Of a stretch of 26,829 bases of DNA, positions 8,024-15,694 are shown piece by piece. Numbering within the stretch: position 1 is the first letter of the stretch; the number at the start of each line of letters is the position of its first letter. The notes beneath the pieces are model-generated. The model worked only from the letters and a program-made list of their open reading frames with translations. It did not search any database and was not told where the DNA came from. Origin of the DNA: JAKSCF01 sp028279945 (GTDB taxonomy: Bacteria > Bacillota > Clostridia > Peptostreptococcales > JAAYPU01). The stretch covers positions 1 to 26,829 of the forward strand of contig JANQMT010000109.1 of the NCBI GenBank assembly GCA_028279945.1. Reading direction: 5' to 3'. The position numbers and the translations under genes were made by a program.

Positions 8024-8809
8024 TCAAATAGGGATTTTATGTTCACAAATCATGCCGGCTTGACATTTTCCACAACCATATCTTGGATAGTACTTTTGTC
8101 CAATAAAATCTAAATGGTCAGAGCAAAGCATTTTGTCCTTGGTTCCATCTTCTAAAATAGCTTGAGGCGGACACTTCTTCATACAAGCGCCACATTTTTT
8201 GTTCTTGTACCAGACACAATAGTCATGGATACCGGCATAGGCTCTAGGGGTAGGCGGTTGTTTTAAAGATGTAATAATACTAGTCAATCTACCTGCCGAT
8301 CCAAGCTCAGTGATAATGGATTCACTGAGACTAAAAGTACCTAAGCCACAGATATACCCTGTATGTCTTTCGGACCAATTGCTCTTCAATTTTTCTTTTC
8401 TATATTGTGGGTCTAAAGAAGGTGCTACTGCTTTTAGATCCATGTTTATAAGCTCTTCCAACATAAGCTTTGTAAAGGTATTGATGAACGCTTGACCCTC
8501 TATCCTAGCGTAAAGCCATTCAATGGAAGGTAGTTTGCCGGCGCGGTTGCTTTTTCGGACCCGTTCAGAAAAAGAGAGAAAAAAAGAAATCACGGTTTCA
8601 GCTTCAGGCAGCCATGCGTTAGGCAGTAAATAGTGGGGGCCAACTACGTTAGGATATTTTAATGTTTCAAACAAGGGATCATTAGCACTGCCATATCCAA
8701 TAAGCAAGCGGTCATAAAGAATCAAATGATCTAAAGCATCTATACGATTAGCAGGGTGATTTTCTAAACAATCAGCAGCTTTTTGAAAGAATATATTCTT
8801 AAAATCCAT
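8024..8809 (-). CDS. Epoxyqueuosine reductase (QueG)-like 4Fe-4S protein
   Basis: A 261-residue protein with AAGGAGG before its ATG. The C-terminal part has two cysteine sets for two [4Fe-4S] clusters: Cys198, Cys206, Cys209 and Cys213 in the ferredoxin-like stretch KCGACMKKCPP, then Cys229, Cys246, Cys249 and Cys255. The middle region WSERHTGYICGLGTFSLSES resembles the cobalamin-binding segment of QueG. True QueG makes queuosine in tRNA and is longer (about 350-380 residues), with extra C-terminal repeats that are absent here. It is safer to call it a QueG-like reductase of unknown substrate. It is convergent with the DUF421 gene and divergent from the alkylation-repair operon, with a 197-base promoter region between. 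Confidence 0.75.
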   Translation of the reverse strand: MDFKNIFFQKAADCLENHPANRIDALDHLILYDRLLIGYGSANDPLFETLKYPNVVGPHYLLPNAWLPEAETVISFFLSFSERVRKSNRAGKLPSIEWLYARIEGQAFINTFTKLMLEELINMDLKAVAPSLDPQYRKEKLKSNWSERHTGYICGLGTFSLSESIITELGSAGRLTSIITSLKQPPTPRAYAGIHDYCVWYKNKKCGACMKKCPPQAILEDGTKDKMLCSDHLDFIGQKYYPRYGCGKCQAGMICEHKIPI

Positions 8810-9006
8810 TGAGAAAACCTCCTTGTATATTAATTTAATTATTGTTGTTAAATAAAAGCATATTATAATTTAAAGCCTACTGCAACAGATCGGAATGTAA
8901 TATCCGAAAACCGCTTTTAATATCACTTAAAACATTATATGATACTAATGAAAGTACTTAGAATATTAGAATCACTTTTGAATGATTTCATGAAAGGAAA
9001 TTTGTC

Positions 9007-10467
9007 ATGGATAATACTGCGTTTCAGACTGCCAGAATAACAAAGGATAGAAATTTTGATGGCAAGTTTTTCTTTGGTGTTAAAACAACAGGTGTTTTTT
9101 GCAGACCATCTTGCCCATCACCCATAGCCAAAGAAGAGAATGTAATATATTTTCAAACGTTATTTGAAGCCCTTAATCAGGGGTTTAGACCTTGTTTAAG
9201 ATGTCGGCCTGATATGAATGTAGAATATTATAATGGGAATGTGGATGGTGTATCCATAGTTAATTCAGCATTGAAGATGATATATGAGGGGTATTTAAAC
9301 GACCATTCTATCAATGATTTATCAAAAGCGTTCTATATTTCCGACAGGCATCTGAGAAAACTATTTGTAGAGAATTTAGGAATACCCCCTGTAAAGATTG
9401 CAAAATATCATAAAGCAATTTTTGCAAGAAAATTATTGTTTGCTTCAGATTTGTCGATAACCCATATTGCCTATGCATCCGGTTTTGGTTCCACGAGACA
9501 ATTCAATGATGTTTTTAAAGATGTTTTTGGTCAAACACCTTCCATGATCAGAAAGGAATCTAAAGACGAAAGTCAGTATCAGGGTAATACAACACTTTTA
9601 TTAAAGTATAAGAAGCCATTTGATTTTAAGCAGGTATTATTTTTTTTAAAACAAAGAGCCATAAAAGGGATAGAAGTTGTAACAGAGAACAGCTATAGCA
9701 GAACATTTAGAATCGATAATATAAAAGGTTTTTTTACCGTCACGGATAGCCCTAGTAAATTGGCATTAGAACTCAAAATCAATTGTGAAGATATTAAATG
9801 CTATATGAAAATCTACAACAAAGTCCGAAGGATGTTTGATCTTGATACAGATTTTTCAATGATAAATGAAATGTTTTCAAAAGATGACGTTTTATCAAAG
9901 GGTATGGAAAATGGACATGTTCCACGCTTACCCATTGCCTTTAATACATTTGAATTCGTTATTAGAGCAATATTGGGTCAGCAAATCACCATTAAGGCAG
10001 CCACCACTTTGGCAGGAAGAATAGCTGAAAAAGCAAAGATAGAATGTGGTTCAATTTTTCCCGATGGGCTGAATTATTTCTTTCCAACTCCGGAAGAACT
10101 TCTAAAAATAGATTTGAATGGACTTGGTATTACTAAAACGAGGCAAGAAACTATTTTAAATGTAACCAATTGTATTCTGAATAAAGTAGTAAGCCTGGAT
10201 GCTAACCAGCCTTTTCAGAAGTTTCATAAAGACTTATCTTCAATAAAAGGTATAGGAGATTGGACTGTGCATTATGTTGCTATGCGGGGAATGGGTATGG
10301 TAGACAGTTTTCCTTCTAAAGATTTAGGTATTATTAAAGCTTTAACAAAAGGTGAAAAGATGTTACCACAAAAAGAAATCATACAAACAGCAGAAAAGTG
10401 GCGGCCTTATAGGGCTTATGCAGCACTCTGCCTGTGGCATTACCAAAGTAAGAAGGAGTTATCTTAA
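9007..10467 (+). CDS. Ada-AraC-AlkA fusion: methyl-sensing activator and 3-methyladenine DNA glycosylase
   Basis: A 486-residue three-part protein. Residues 1-75 are an Ada zinc domain with Cys32, Cys36, Cys63 and Cys66 (FCRPSC and CLRC), spaced as in E. coli Ada Cys38, 42, 69 and 72. Cys32 would accept methyl groups from DNA phosphotriesters and switch on the activator. Residues about 80-180 are an AraC-type double helix-turn-helix (ISDRHLRKLF and FGSTRQFNDVFK). Residues about 190-485 are an AlkA glycosylase with FVIRAILGQQIT, the helix-hairpin-helix IKGIGDWTVHYVAMR and catalytic Asp439 in FPSKDLGI. It excises alkylated bases. The same domain order occurs in Mycobacterium tuberculosis Rv1317c, which lies next to ogt. 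Its stop shares one base with the next start, so the two are co-translated. The domain probably induces its own operon. Confidence 0.92.
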   Translation: MDNTAFQTARITKDRNFDGKFFFGVKTTGVFCRPSCPSPIAKEENVIYFQTLFEALNQGFRPCLRCRPDMNVEYYNGNVDGVSIVNSALKMIYEGYLNDHSINDLSKAFYISDRHLRKLFVENLGIPPVKIAKYHKAIFARKLLFASDLSITHIAYASGFGSTRQFNDVFKDVFGQTPSMIRKESKDESQYQGNTTLLLKYKKPFDFKQVLFFLKQRAIKGIEVVTENSYSRTFRIDNIKGFFTVTDSPSKLALELKINCEDIKCYMKIYNKVRRMFDLDTDFSMINEMFSKDDVLSKGMENGHVPRLPIAFNTFEFVIRAILGQQITIKAATTLAGRIAEKAKIECGSIFPDGLNYFFPTPEELLKIDLNGLGITKTRQETILNVTNCILNKVVSLDANQPFQKFHKDLSSIKGIGDWTVHYVAMRGMGMVDSFPSKDLGIIKALTKGEKMLPQKEIIQTAEKWRPYRAYAALCLWHYQSKKELS

Positions 10468-11564
10468 TGTATTATACTAGGTTTGATACACCATTTTGTG
10501 AAATTATATTGGTGGGGGATGAACAAGGATTAGCACATTTACATCTAAACACAGGAGAGGGGAAGCGACAGCTTGAAATATCCCATGAATGGATTTTAAA
10601 CCATAGCTTTTTTACATCAACCATGAAACAAATAGACGAGTATTTTAAGGGAGAGAGGCATGCTTTTGATATAGCCTTAAATCCCAAGGGAACATCCTAT
10701 CAAAAGCAAGTTTGGAAGAAATTATGTGAAATTCCTTATGGTGATTTGTATACTTATAAGCAATTAGCAATAAATGTCGGCAATGAAAAAGCTTCTAGGG
10801 CAGTTGGGATGGCCAACAGCAAAAATCCTCTGCCGATCATTGTACCGTGTCATAGGGTAGTGGGTGCAAATGGGAAATTGACAGGATTTGCTCATGGATT
10901 GGACATTAAGAAAAGGCTGATCAATCTTGAATTATTCATGTCTATATTCCACACTTTAATAAAATATTATGGGAAGCAAAACTGGTGGCCGGCAGATACT
11001 GATTATGAAATGATGGTGGGTGCTGTTCTGACACAAAATACGACTTGGTCAAACGTAGTTAGAGCATTAAATAATTTTAACAACAGGCTTTCACCGGAGT
11101 TGATCCGAGATATAACTGTAGAAGAACTGGCATCGATTATACATCCCAGCGGTTACTATAACCAAAAAGCCATCAAGCTAAAGGCGCTGAACGATTGGTA
11201 TGAGAGATATGAGTTTGGCATTGAGAAAATAAAAGAAATAGATGGAGATAGCCTCAGAGAAGAGCTTCTTGAAATAAAGGGGATCGGTAGAGAAACCGCC
11301 GATTGTATATTGACCTATGCCTTGAAAAAGCCATCTTTTGTAATCGATACCTATACAAAAAGACTATTTCATCGTATGGGTATCGATATTCCGAATACCT
11401 ATGACGAACTAAGACTGTTGGTGGAAAACTCAATACCTAAGGATCTGTATATATATAATGAGTTTCATGCACTTATAGTTAAACATGCGAAGGTCTTTTG
11501 TTTAAAAACGCCCAAGTGTGAGGGGTGCCCGTTGTACAGTTTGTGTAAAAGACGAAAGGACTAA
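10467..11564 (+). CDS. Ogt methyltransferase fused to an endonuclease III/MagIII-like DNA glycosylase
   Basis: A 365-residue fusion. Residues 1-155 are O6-alkylguanine-DNA alkyltransferase: GTSYQKQVWKKLCEIPYG, ASRAVGMANSKNPLPI, the acceptor Cys128 in IVPCHRVVG and the usual end GLDIKKRLINLE. Residues about 158-365 are an endonuclease III-like domain (COG2231): NWWPADTDYEMMVGAVLTQNT, the helix-hairpin-helix IKGIGRETADCIL (271-283), catalytic Asp294 in VIDTYTKR, and an iron-sulfur set Cys345, Cys351, Cys354 and Cys360. The lyase lysine of Nth (RKTA) is Glu276 here, so a monofunctional glycosylase is expected. COG2231 includes Helicobacter pylori MagIII, a 3-methyladenine glycosylase, which fits the operon. 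The frame is continuous through the junction with no stop or frameshift visible. Confidence 0.9.
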   Translation: MYYTRFDTPFCEIILVGDEQGLAHLHLNTGEGKRQLEISHEWILNHSFFTSTMKQIDEYFKGERHAFDIALNPKGTSYQKQVWKKLCEIPYGDLYTYKQLAINVGNEKASRAVGMANSKNPLPIIVPCHRVVGANGKLTGFAHGLDIKKRLINLELFMSIFHTLIKYYGKQNWWPADTDYEMMVGAVLTQNTTWSNVVRALNNFNNRLSPELIRDITVEELASIIHPSGYYNQKAIKLKALNDWYERYEFGIEKIKEIDGDSLREELLEIKGIGRETADCILTYALKKPSFVIDTYTKRLFHRMGIDIPNTYDELRLLVENSIPKDLYIYNEFHALIVKHAKVFCLKTPKCEGCPLYSLCKRRKD

Positions 11565-11589
11565 TTCCAAACAACATTGAATTTTTATG

Positions 11590-11619
11590 AACTGCTTGTG
11601 AGAATAAGCAGTTTTTTTA
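11590..11619 (+). terminator. Rho-independent terminator after the alkylation-repair operon
   Basis: AACTGCTT (11590-11597) and AAGCAGTT (11606-11613) form a perfect 8-base stem with an 8-base loop, followed directly by a run of T. It ends the ada-alkA/ogt operon and isolates it from the sugar locus. Confidence 0.9.
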
Positions 11620-11701
11620 TATAAAATAACTACCGGCCAGTCTAGAGTTCTAAAATTCATTTCTGATTACTTTATGGGTTGAAGGACGTCCAAATATAAA
11701 A

Positions 11702-11739
11702 AAACGATAATAAACGAAAAATATATTTCAAAAACGAAA
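11702..11739 (+). promoter_or_regulatory. Phased AAACGA repeats, candidate DeoR-family operator
   Basis: Three AAACGAWAA motifs at 11702-11710, 11712-11720 and 11732-11740 have their CG dinucleotides at 11705, 11715 and 11735, so they are spaced by 10 and 20 bases, on one face of the helix. The complement, TTTCGTTT, resembles operators of sugar-responsive DeoR regulators such as AgaR. The third copy lies inside the promoter spacer. The likely ligand-binding regulator is the DeoR protein encoded at 21169. Confidence 0.45.
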
Positions 11740-11754
11740 ATAACATTGTATAAT
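11726..11754 (+). promoter_or_regulatory. Probable sigma-A promoter of the dhaK-like operon
   Basis: A perfect -10 TATAAT at 11749-11754 is preceded, after 17 bases, by a weak -35 TTTCAA at 11726-11731. The start codon is 34 bases downstream, with the ribosome site GGGAGGG. Confidence 0.6.
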
Positions 11755-11787
11755 ATGATTTATAATCAAACTTTGGGAGGGTAAAAA

Positions 11788-12789
11788 ATGAACAAGATTA
11801 TTAATGATCCTGATTGTATGATACAGGATATGCTTCAGGGATACCTTTACTTACATGAAGATAAATATAAATGTGTTGAAGGAACTGTAGGGGGCCTTAT
11901 AAAGAAGAATCAAGAAGAAAAGGTTTCGGTCATTGTCGGTGGTGGAGCTGGTAATGAGCCTTGGGTATTGGGATATGTTGGTGAAGGCCTAGCCGATGGA
12001 CTGGTCAGCGGTAATGTTTACGTTGCACCACCTGCAAAATCCATACTAGATGTTAGTAAGGCTGTTTATAATAAAAAAGGCATCCTATATGTTGGGACCA
12101 ATCATATGGGAGATGTTCTGAATTTTGAGCTAGTTGGAGAATTGGCCATTCTGGATAATATTCAAACCAGGTGTGTGTTTGTAAATGATGATATTGCTAG
12201 TGATTTGAATAATAAAGAGAATCGTAGAGGGGTAGCAGGCATAGCTTTAGCAGTTAAGATGGCAGGTGCAGCATCAGAAATGGGATTGTCATTAGAAGAA
12301 GTTCAGGGTATAACACAAAAAACAATTGATAATCTTAGAACCCTTAGCGTAACCACATCACCAGGATATATGCCAAAGAATGGTAAAGCAATGTTTGAAA
12401 TAGAAGAGGGGATGATTGAGTATGGCATGGGATTTAATGGGGAGCCTGGGATTTTAAAAGAGCCATTAAAAACGGCTAAGGATATAGCAGGGACTATGAT
12501 GGATATGCTTTTAAAGGATTTAGAATATAAAGAAAGGGAAGAAATAGCTATCTTATTAAATGGTTTTGGATTTACCAGTATTTTAGAATTACATATTGTT
12601 ATGAAAGAAATAAAAGAGTTTGTGCAAAAGAACAGCATAAAAGTTTATCATGCTGATTTGCAAAATCTATTTTGTCCGCAAGGAACAGGCGGTTTTTCTA
12701 TTTCATTATTGCGTTTAGATGACGATTTAATGCCTTATTACAATAAAAAAGTTGATACACCTTTATTTAAACGCAAAGAGTTAAAGTAG
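11788..12789 (+). CDS. DhaK-like subunit lacking both catalytic histidines
   Basis: A 333-residue homologue of the substrate-binding subunit of dihydroxyacetone kinase, collinear with E. coli DhaK over its whole length. E. coli DhaK holds dihydroxyacetone through a covalent bond to His218, with His56 and Asp109 in catalysis. Here Asp109 is kept (HMGDVLNFE), but GGGAGNEPW has Asn56 and GMGFNGEPG has Asn217 at the histidine positions. Both codons are AAT, one base from CAT. The scaffold is otherwise undamaged and the following DhaL is intact, so this is unlikely to be simple decay. It may bind a different substrate without a covalent bond, or be a regulatory subunit like DhaQ. It is the first gene of the sugar locus. 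The family is clear, the activity open. Confidence 0.85.
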   Translation: MNKIINDPDCMIQDMLQGYLYLHEDKYKCVEGTVGGLIKKNQEEKVSVIVGGGAGNEPWVLGYVGEGLADGLVSGNVYVAPPAKSILDVSKAVYNKKGILYVGTNHMGDVLNFELVGELAILDNIQTRCVFVNDDIASDLNNKENRRGVAGIALAVKMAGAASEMGLSLEEVQGITQKTIDNLRTLSVTTSPGYMPKNGKAMFEIEEGMIEYGMGFNGEPGILKEPLKTAKDIAGTMMDMLLKDLEYKEREEIAILLNGFGFTSILELHIVMKEIKEFVQKNSIKVYHADLQNLFCPQGTGGFSISLLRLDDDLMPYYNKKVDTPLFKRKELK

Positions 12790-12802
12790 GAGGATATAAC
12801 CA

Positions 12803-13435
12803 ATGAACGCTATACAGATGAGGGATATGTTTTTATACGTATCAGATATTATGATAGAAAGCGAAGGGGTTTTGACAGAAATAGATAATAAAATTGGTGA
12901 TGGAGATCATGGAATTGGCATGGCCATAGGATTTAAGGGTATTAAAAATGAACTTAAAAACAAGGAATTTATTTATGTCAATGAAGTATTTCATAGTATT
13001 GGTATGACCATGTTATGTGTCATGGGCGGTGCTTCAGGTGTTCTTTTTGGTACAGTTTTTGTTAGTGGGATTGTAGAATATCCTCAGAAAAAAGAATTTA
13101 AGCTGGAGGACTTTGCTAATGTATTTGCCAAATCCTTAGCTTTACTTAAAAAAAGAGGTAAAGCAAAAGTTGGCGATAAGACAATGGTAGATGCCTTAGA
13201 GCCTGCTGTTTTAGCGCTGAAAAAAAGTGTGAAGAGTGGTTTGAATATAAGAGAAGGGTTTGTTCTTGCGGCATCAGAGGCAAAACGTGGTGTGGAATAT
13301 ACCAAAGAATGTAAGGCATCTTTTGGTAGAGCTAAGTATTATGGAGAAAAAGCTATAGGCATACAGGATGCAGGAGCAACCTCGGTGTACATCATATTTA
13401 GCTCAATGTCTGATTGGATCAGCAAAAATATATAA
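12803..13435 (+). CDS. DhaL-like nucleotide-binding kinase subunit
   Basis: A 210-residue protein, 13 bases after the DhaK-like gene, with GGAGG before the ATG. It matches DhaL, the subunit that holds the adenine nucleotide and magnesium ions. The metal-binding aspartates are present in EIDNKIGDGDHGIGM (about residues 26-40), the nucleotide loop in MGGASGVLFGT, and later GDKTMVDALEP and GRAKYYGEKAIG with QDAGATS. All expected residues look intact, so the pair should still transfer phosphate. No DhaM gene is in the window, so phosphate may come from ATP rather than from the PTS, as in ATP-dependent DAK enzymes. Partner substrate choice would be set by the unusual DhaK-like subunit. Confidence 0.88.
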   Translation: MNAIQMRDMFLYVSDIMIESEGVLTEIDNKIGDGDHGIGMAIGFKGIKNELKNKEFIYVNEVFHSIGMTMLCVMGGASGVLFGTVFVSGIVEYPQKKEFKLEDFANVFAKSLALLKKRGKAKVGDKTMVDALEPAVLALKKSVKSGLNIREGFVLAASEAKRGVEYTKECKASFGRAKYYGEKAIGIQDAGATSVYIIFSSMSDWISKNI

Positions 13436-13458
13436 TTCATTTTTAGAAAGGAAAAACT

Positions 13459-14403
13459 ATGATAGGAACAATAACTCTAAATCCATGCGTAGATAAAACT
13501 TTGGTAATTGATGAATTTACATATGGGGGCATGAATCGCGTAATAGAAAAACGTAAAGATATTTCCGGAAAAGGTGTTAATGTGTCTATTGTTTTAACAC
13601 AGATAGGAGTAGCTGTTTTAACATTTGGGATTTATTATAAAAAAGGATCTGAAGCATTTATTAATGGTTTGGAAGAAATAGGGATTAAATATAAGGGTAT
13701 TATGGCAGATGGAGAACTTAGAGAAAATATTAAGGTTTTAGATATGAATACCAACATTACTACAGAGTTAAATCAAAAGGGTGATTTTATTGACAATAAT
13801 ATTCTAAATAGACTCGAAGATCAGCTTGAACAAGTAATGGATGATATAGATGTATTAGTCATAACAGGTAGTGTACCACAAGGTGTTGGTTTAGATTATT
13901 ACCGTAAGTTGATAGAAAAAGCCAATGCAAAGAAAATTAAATGTATTTTAGATGCAGAAGGAGAACTGCTGCTTGAGGGTATGAAGGCCAAGCCATATCT
14001 TATTAAGCCAAATTTATATGAATTTGAAACAGTATTTGGACTTAAAACGAAAACAATCGAAGATATGGTTGAAAAATGCAAAGAAATTATTTCAAAAGGG
14101 ATTGAGGTAGTGTGCCTTTCCATGGGGGAGAGGGGCGCCATAATCGTTGACAAAAATGAGGCTTATATTTGTGAACCAACTTCAATTCAAGTAAAAAGTA
14201 CGCAAGGAGCAGGAGATTCGTTAGTTGCAGGTATTTGTTGTGCTATTGAGAAAGGATTGTCTATTTGTGAGATGCTTAAATATGGTGTTTCGGCGGCTCA
14301 GGGCTCTTTAATTAGAGAGGGTACTCAATTGTGTACAATAGAAGAATTTGAACGGTTTAAAGAAATTGTAACAGTTGAAAAAATTGAACAAAAACGAAAA
14401 TGA
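13459..14403 (+). CDS. PfkB-family sugar-phosphate kinase (1-phosphofructokinase/tagatose-6-phosphate kinase type)
   Basis: A 314-residue kinase with ribosome site GAAAGG. It begins with TITLNPCVDKTL and has SGKGVNVSIVLTQIG at about residues 37-51. The anion hole and catalytic base are in STQGAGDSLVAG, with catalytic Asp253. These are the marks of the FruK/LacC branch of PfkB, which phosphorylates fructose 1-phosphate or tagatose 6-phosphate to the bisphosphate that an aldolase then splits. No fructose PTS is adjacent, so the phosphosugar must come from another kinase, possibly the ROK protein at 18294. It is third in the dhaK-like operon. The extreme 3' end repeats the AAAACGAAAA motif of the operator region. 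Confidence 0.88.
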   Translation: MIGTITLNPCVDKTLVIDEFTYGGMNRVIEKRKDISGKGVNVSIVLTQIGVAVLTFGIYYKKGSEAFINGLEEIGIKYKGIMADGELRENIKVLDMNTNITTELNQKGDFIDNNILNRLEDQLEQVMDDIDVLVITGSVPQGVGLDYYRKLIEKANAKKIKCILDAEGELLLEGMKAKPYLIKPNLYEFETVFGLKTKTIEDMVEKCKEIISKGIEVVCLSMGERGAIIVDKNEAYICEPTSIQVKSTQGAGDSLVAGICCAIEKGLSICEMLKYGVSAAQGSLIREGTQLCTIEEFERFKEIVTVEKIEQKRK

Positions 14404-14412
14404 AATCTATGG

Positions 14413-14443
14413 ATCAATGATAAATTGCTTGATTATCATTGAT
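14413..14443 (+). other. Perfect 11-base inverted repeat after the pfkB gene
   Basis: ATCAATGATAA (14413-14423) and TTATCATTGAT (14433-14443) pair fully around a 9-base loop. No T run follows, so it is not a typical terminator. It may be an operator or a processing or stabilising stem between the two halves of the locus. Confidence 0.5.
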
Positions 14444-14509
14444 GAATGTTTAAAATTGTTCATATAACGTAAAAAAGTTGTCAAAAAAGAAAACAAAAAC
14501 AAAAAATAA

Positions 14510-14539
14510 TTGACAAACGAATATTTCCTAGTATACAAT
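14510..14539 (+). promoter_or_regulatory. Probable sigma-A promoter of the ABC importer operon
   Basis: A perfect -35 TTGACA at 14510-14515, an 18-base spacer that begins with AACGA, and a -10 TACAAT at 14534-14539. An A/T-rich inverted repeat follows at 14557-14583 (TTAAATTTTTT with AAAAAATTTAA). The leader to the lipoprotein gene is about 80 bases. The AAACGA at the promoter may be a second target of the DeoR regulator. Confidence 0.65.
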
Positions 14540-14625
14540 GAATATGTTAAAAAAAGTTAAATTTTTTAGGGAAAAAAATTTAACGAGATATTTAATGATA
14601 CATAAAGAGGGAGAGTGAAAAAGGT

Positions 14626-15582
14626 ATGAGAAAAATAGTATGTTTAATGATTTGTATCCTGATGATGACAACTTTATTGGTTGGTTGTGGGCAAGAAGGA
14701 GCAGCGGCACCTGATGAAGGTGCAGCAGCTGACGCAAATGAGCCTTTAAAAATGGGATTTATAGTAGGTTCTTTTGAGCATGTATTCTATCAATTAATAG
14801 CTGAAGGTATCGAAGCTAAGGCTGACGAACTTGGTATCGAAGCAATCGTAGTTGATGCTCAACTAGATGCAAGTGTTGCCACTGATCAAATCCAGAACCT
14901 TTCGGCTCAAGGATGTGTAGCCATTGCATTATCATGTAATGATGCTGCAGGCGTCGTTCCGGGTATTGAGGCAGCAGATGCTGATGGTGTAGCAATGTTT
15001 ACTTTTGATTGCACATGTGATTCTCCGGTTATACATAGTTTCGTAGGCACAGATAACTTTGAAGGAGGAAGACTTGGAGGTCAAGAGCTTATACGTTTAA
15101 CAAAAGAAGGCGACAATGTAGCCATTATCGGTTATCCAACAGCTAGTTCTGTTTTAGATAGGGAAAACGGTGCAAAAGAAGTATTAGAAGGATCCGGACG
15201 TAATCTAAAATTTGTAGGAGATTATGGAGGAGATGCCACAAAAGCACAACAATTGATGCAAGATTGGTTAACCCAAGATCCTGATTTAGCCGCAGTATTC
15301 TGTGGTGGCGATCCAGCAGCTACAGGCGCTTTAGCAGCAATTAAATCGGCTGGTGCCGACACAAAGATCATCGGGTTTGATGGTAATCCGGAAGCTATAG
15401 AAGCCATCTTAGATACAGAAGGAAATGGAAAATGGTGGGTGTCTGAGATTTCTCAAAATCCAAATGAAATTGGTGGAAAAATAGTAGAGCAAATGTATAA
15501 ATACATGACAGAAGGTAAAGTTGATGCCAAAAGCATTTTTATTCCCCCTTATATTATTACAAAAGAAAATGCAGCTCAATAA
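14626..15582 (+). CDS. ABC transporter sugar-binding lipoprotein (RbsB-like)
   Basis: A 318-residue periplasmic-binding-protein-like domain anchored outside the membrane. The signal peptide ends in the lipobox LVGC, making Cys21 the lipidated residue, followed by an Ala/Glu-rich linker (about 22-40). The mature part has the ribose/galactose-binding fold of family PBP1: LKMGFIVGSFEHVF, the repeat TDNFEGGRLGGQEL and IIGFDGNPEAIEAI, as in RbsB and AlsB. Such proteins deliver a monosaccharide to a permease. It opens the importer operon under the promoter at 14510. A strong hairpin after it (15600) probably raises its share of transcripts over the ATPase and permease. The sugar cannot be told from sequence. 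Confidence 0.9.
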   Translation: MRKIVCLMICILMMTTLLVGCGQEGAAAPDEGAAADANEPLKMGFIVGSFEHVFYQLIAEGIEAKADELGIEAIVVDAQLDASVATDQIQNLSAQGCVAIALSCNDAAGVVPGIEAADADGVAMFTFDCTCDSPVIHSFVGTDNFEGGRLGGQELIRLTKEGDNVAIIGYPTASSVLDRENGAKEVLEGSGRNLKFVGDYGGDATKAQQLMQDWLTQDPDLAAVFCGGDPAATGALAAIKSAGADTKIIGFDGNPEAIEAILDTEGNGKWWVSEISQNPNEIGGKIVEQMYKYMTEGKVDAKSIFIPPYIITKENAAQ

Positions 15583-15599
15583 TATAACCTAAAGTCATT

Positions 15600-15650
15600 A
15601 TTACCCAAGTGGATATAAATCATATAATTTGCTTGGGTAATTCCTTTTTT
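15600..15650 (+). terminator. Intra-operon partial terminator after the binding-protein gene
   Basis: ATTACCCAAG (15600-15609) and CTTGGGTAAT (15632-15641) form a perfect 10-base stem with a 22-base loop, followed by TTCCTTTTTT. It sits between the binding protein and the ATPase genes of one importer. Read-through would feed the rest, with the binding protein made in excess. Confidence 0.75.
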
Positions 15651-15694
15651 GCAATGGGAAAGCTAAGAGATTTAGAAGTAAGAAAGGTAGAAAA

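Noticed and set aside
12303..12638. 111-codon minus-strand frame
   Set aside because: Antisense to the well-supported DhaK-like gene; Ser/Ile-rich composition is that of a shadow frame.
11788..12789. DhaK-like gene as a decayed pseudogene
   Set aside because: The frame is full length, the scaffold and Asp109 are kept, and the changes are limited to the two active-site histidines with an intact DhaL partner.
14413..14443. Terminator after the pfkB gene
   Set aside because: The stem is perfect but no T run follows, so it is listed as an inverted repeat of unknown role.
14510..14525. CcpA (cre) site at the importer promoter
   Set aside because: The sequence around AAACGAAT lacks the symmetric TG...CA half-sites of a cre element; a DeoR operator is the better reading.
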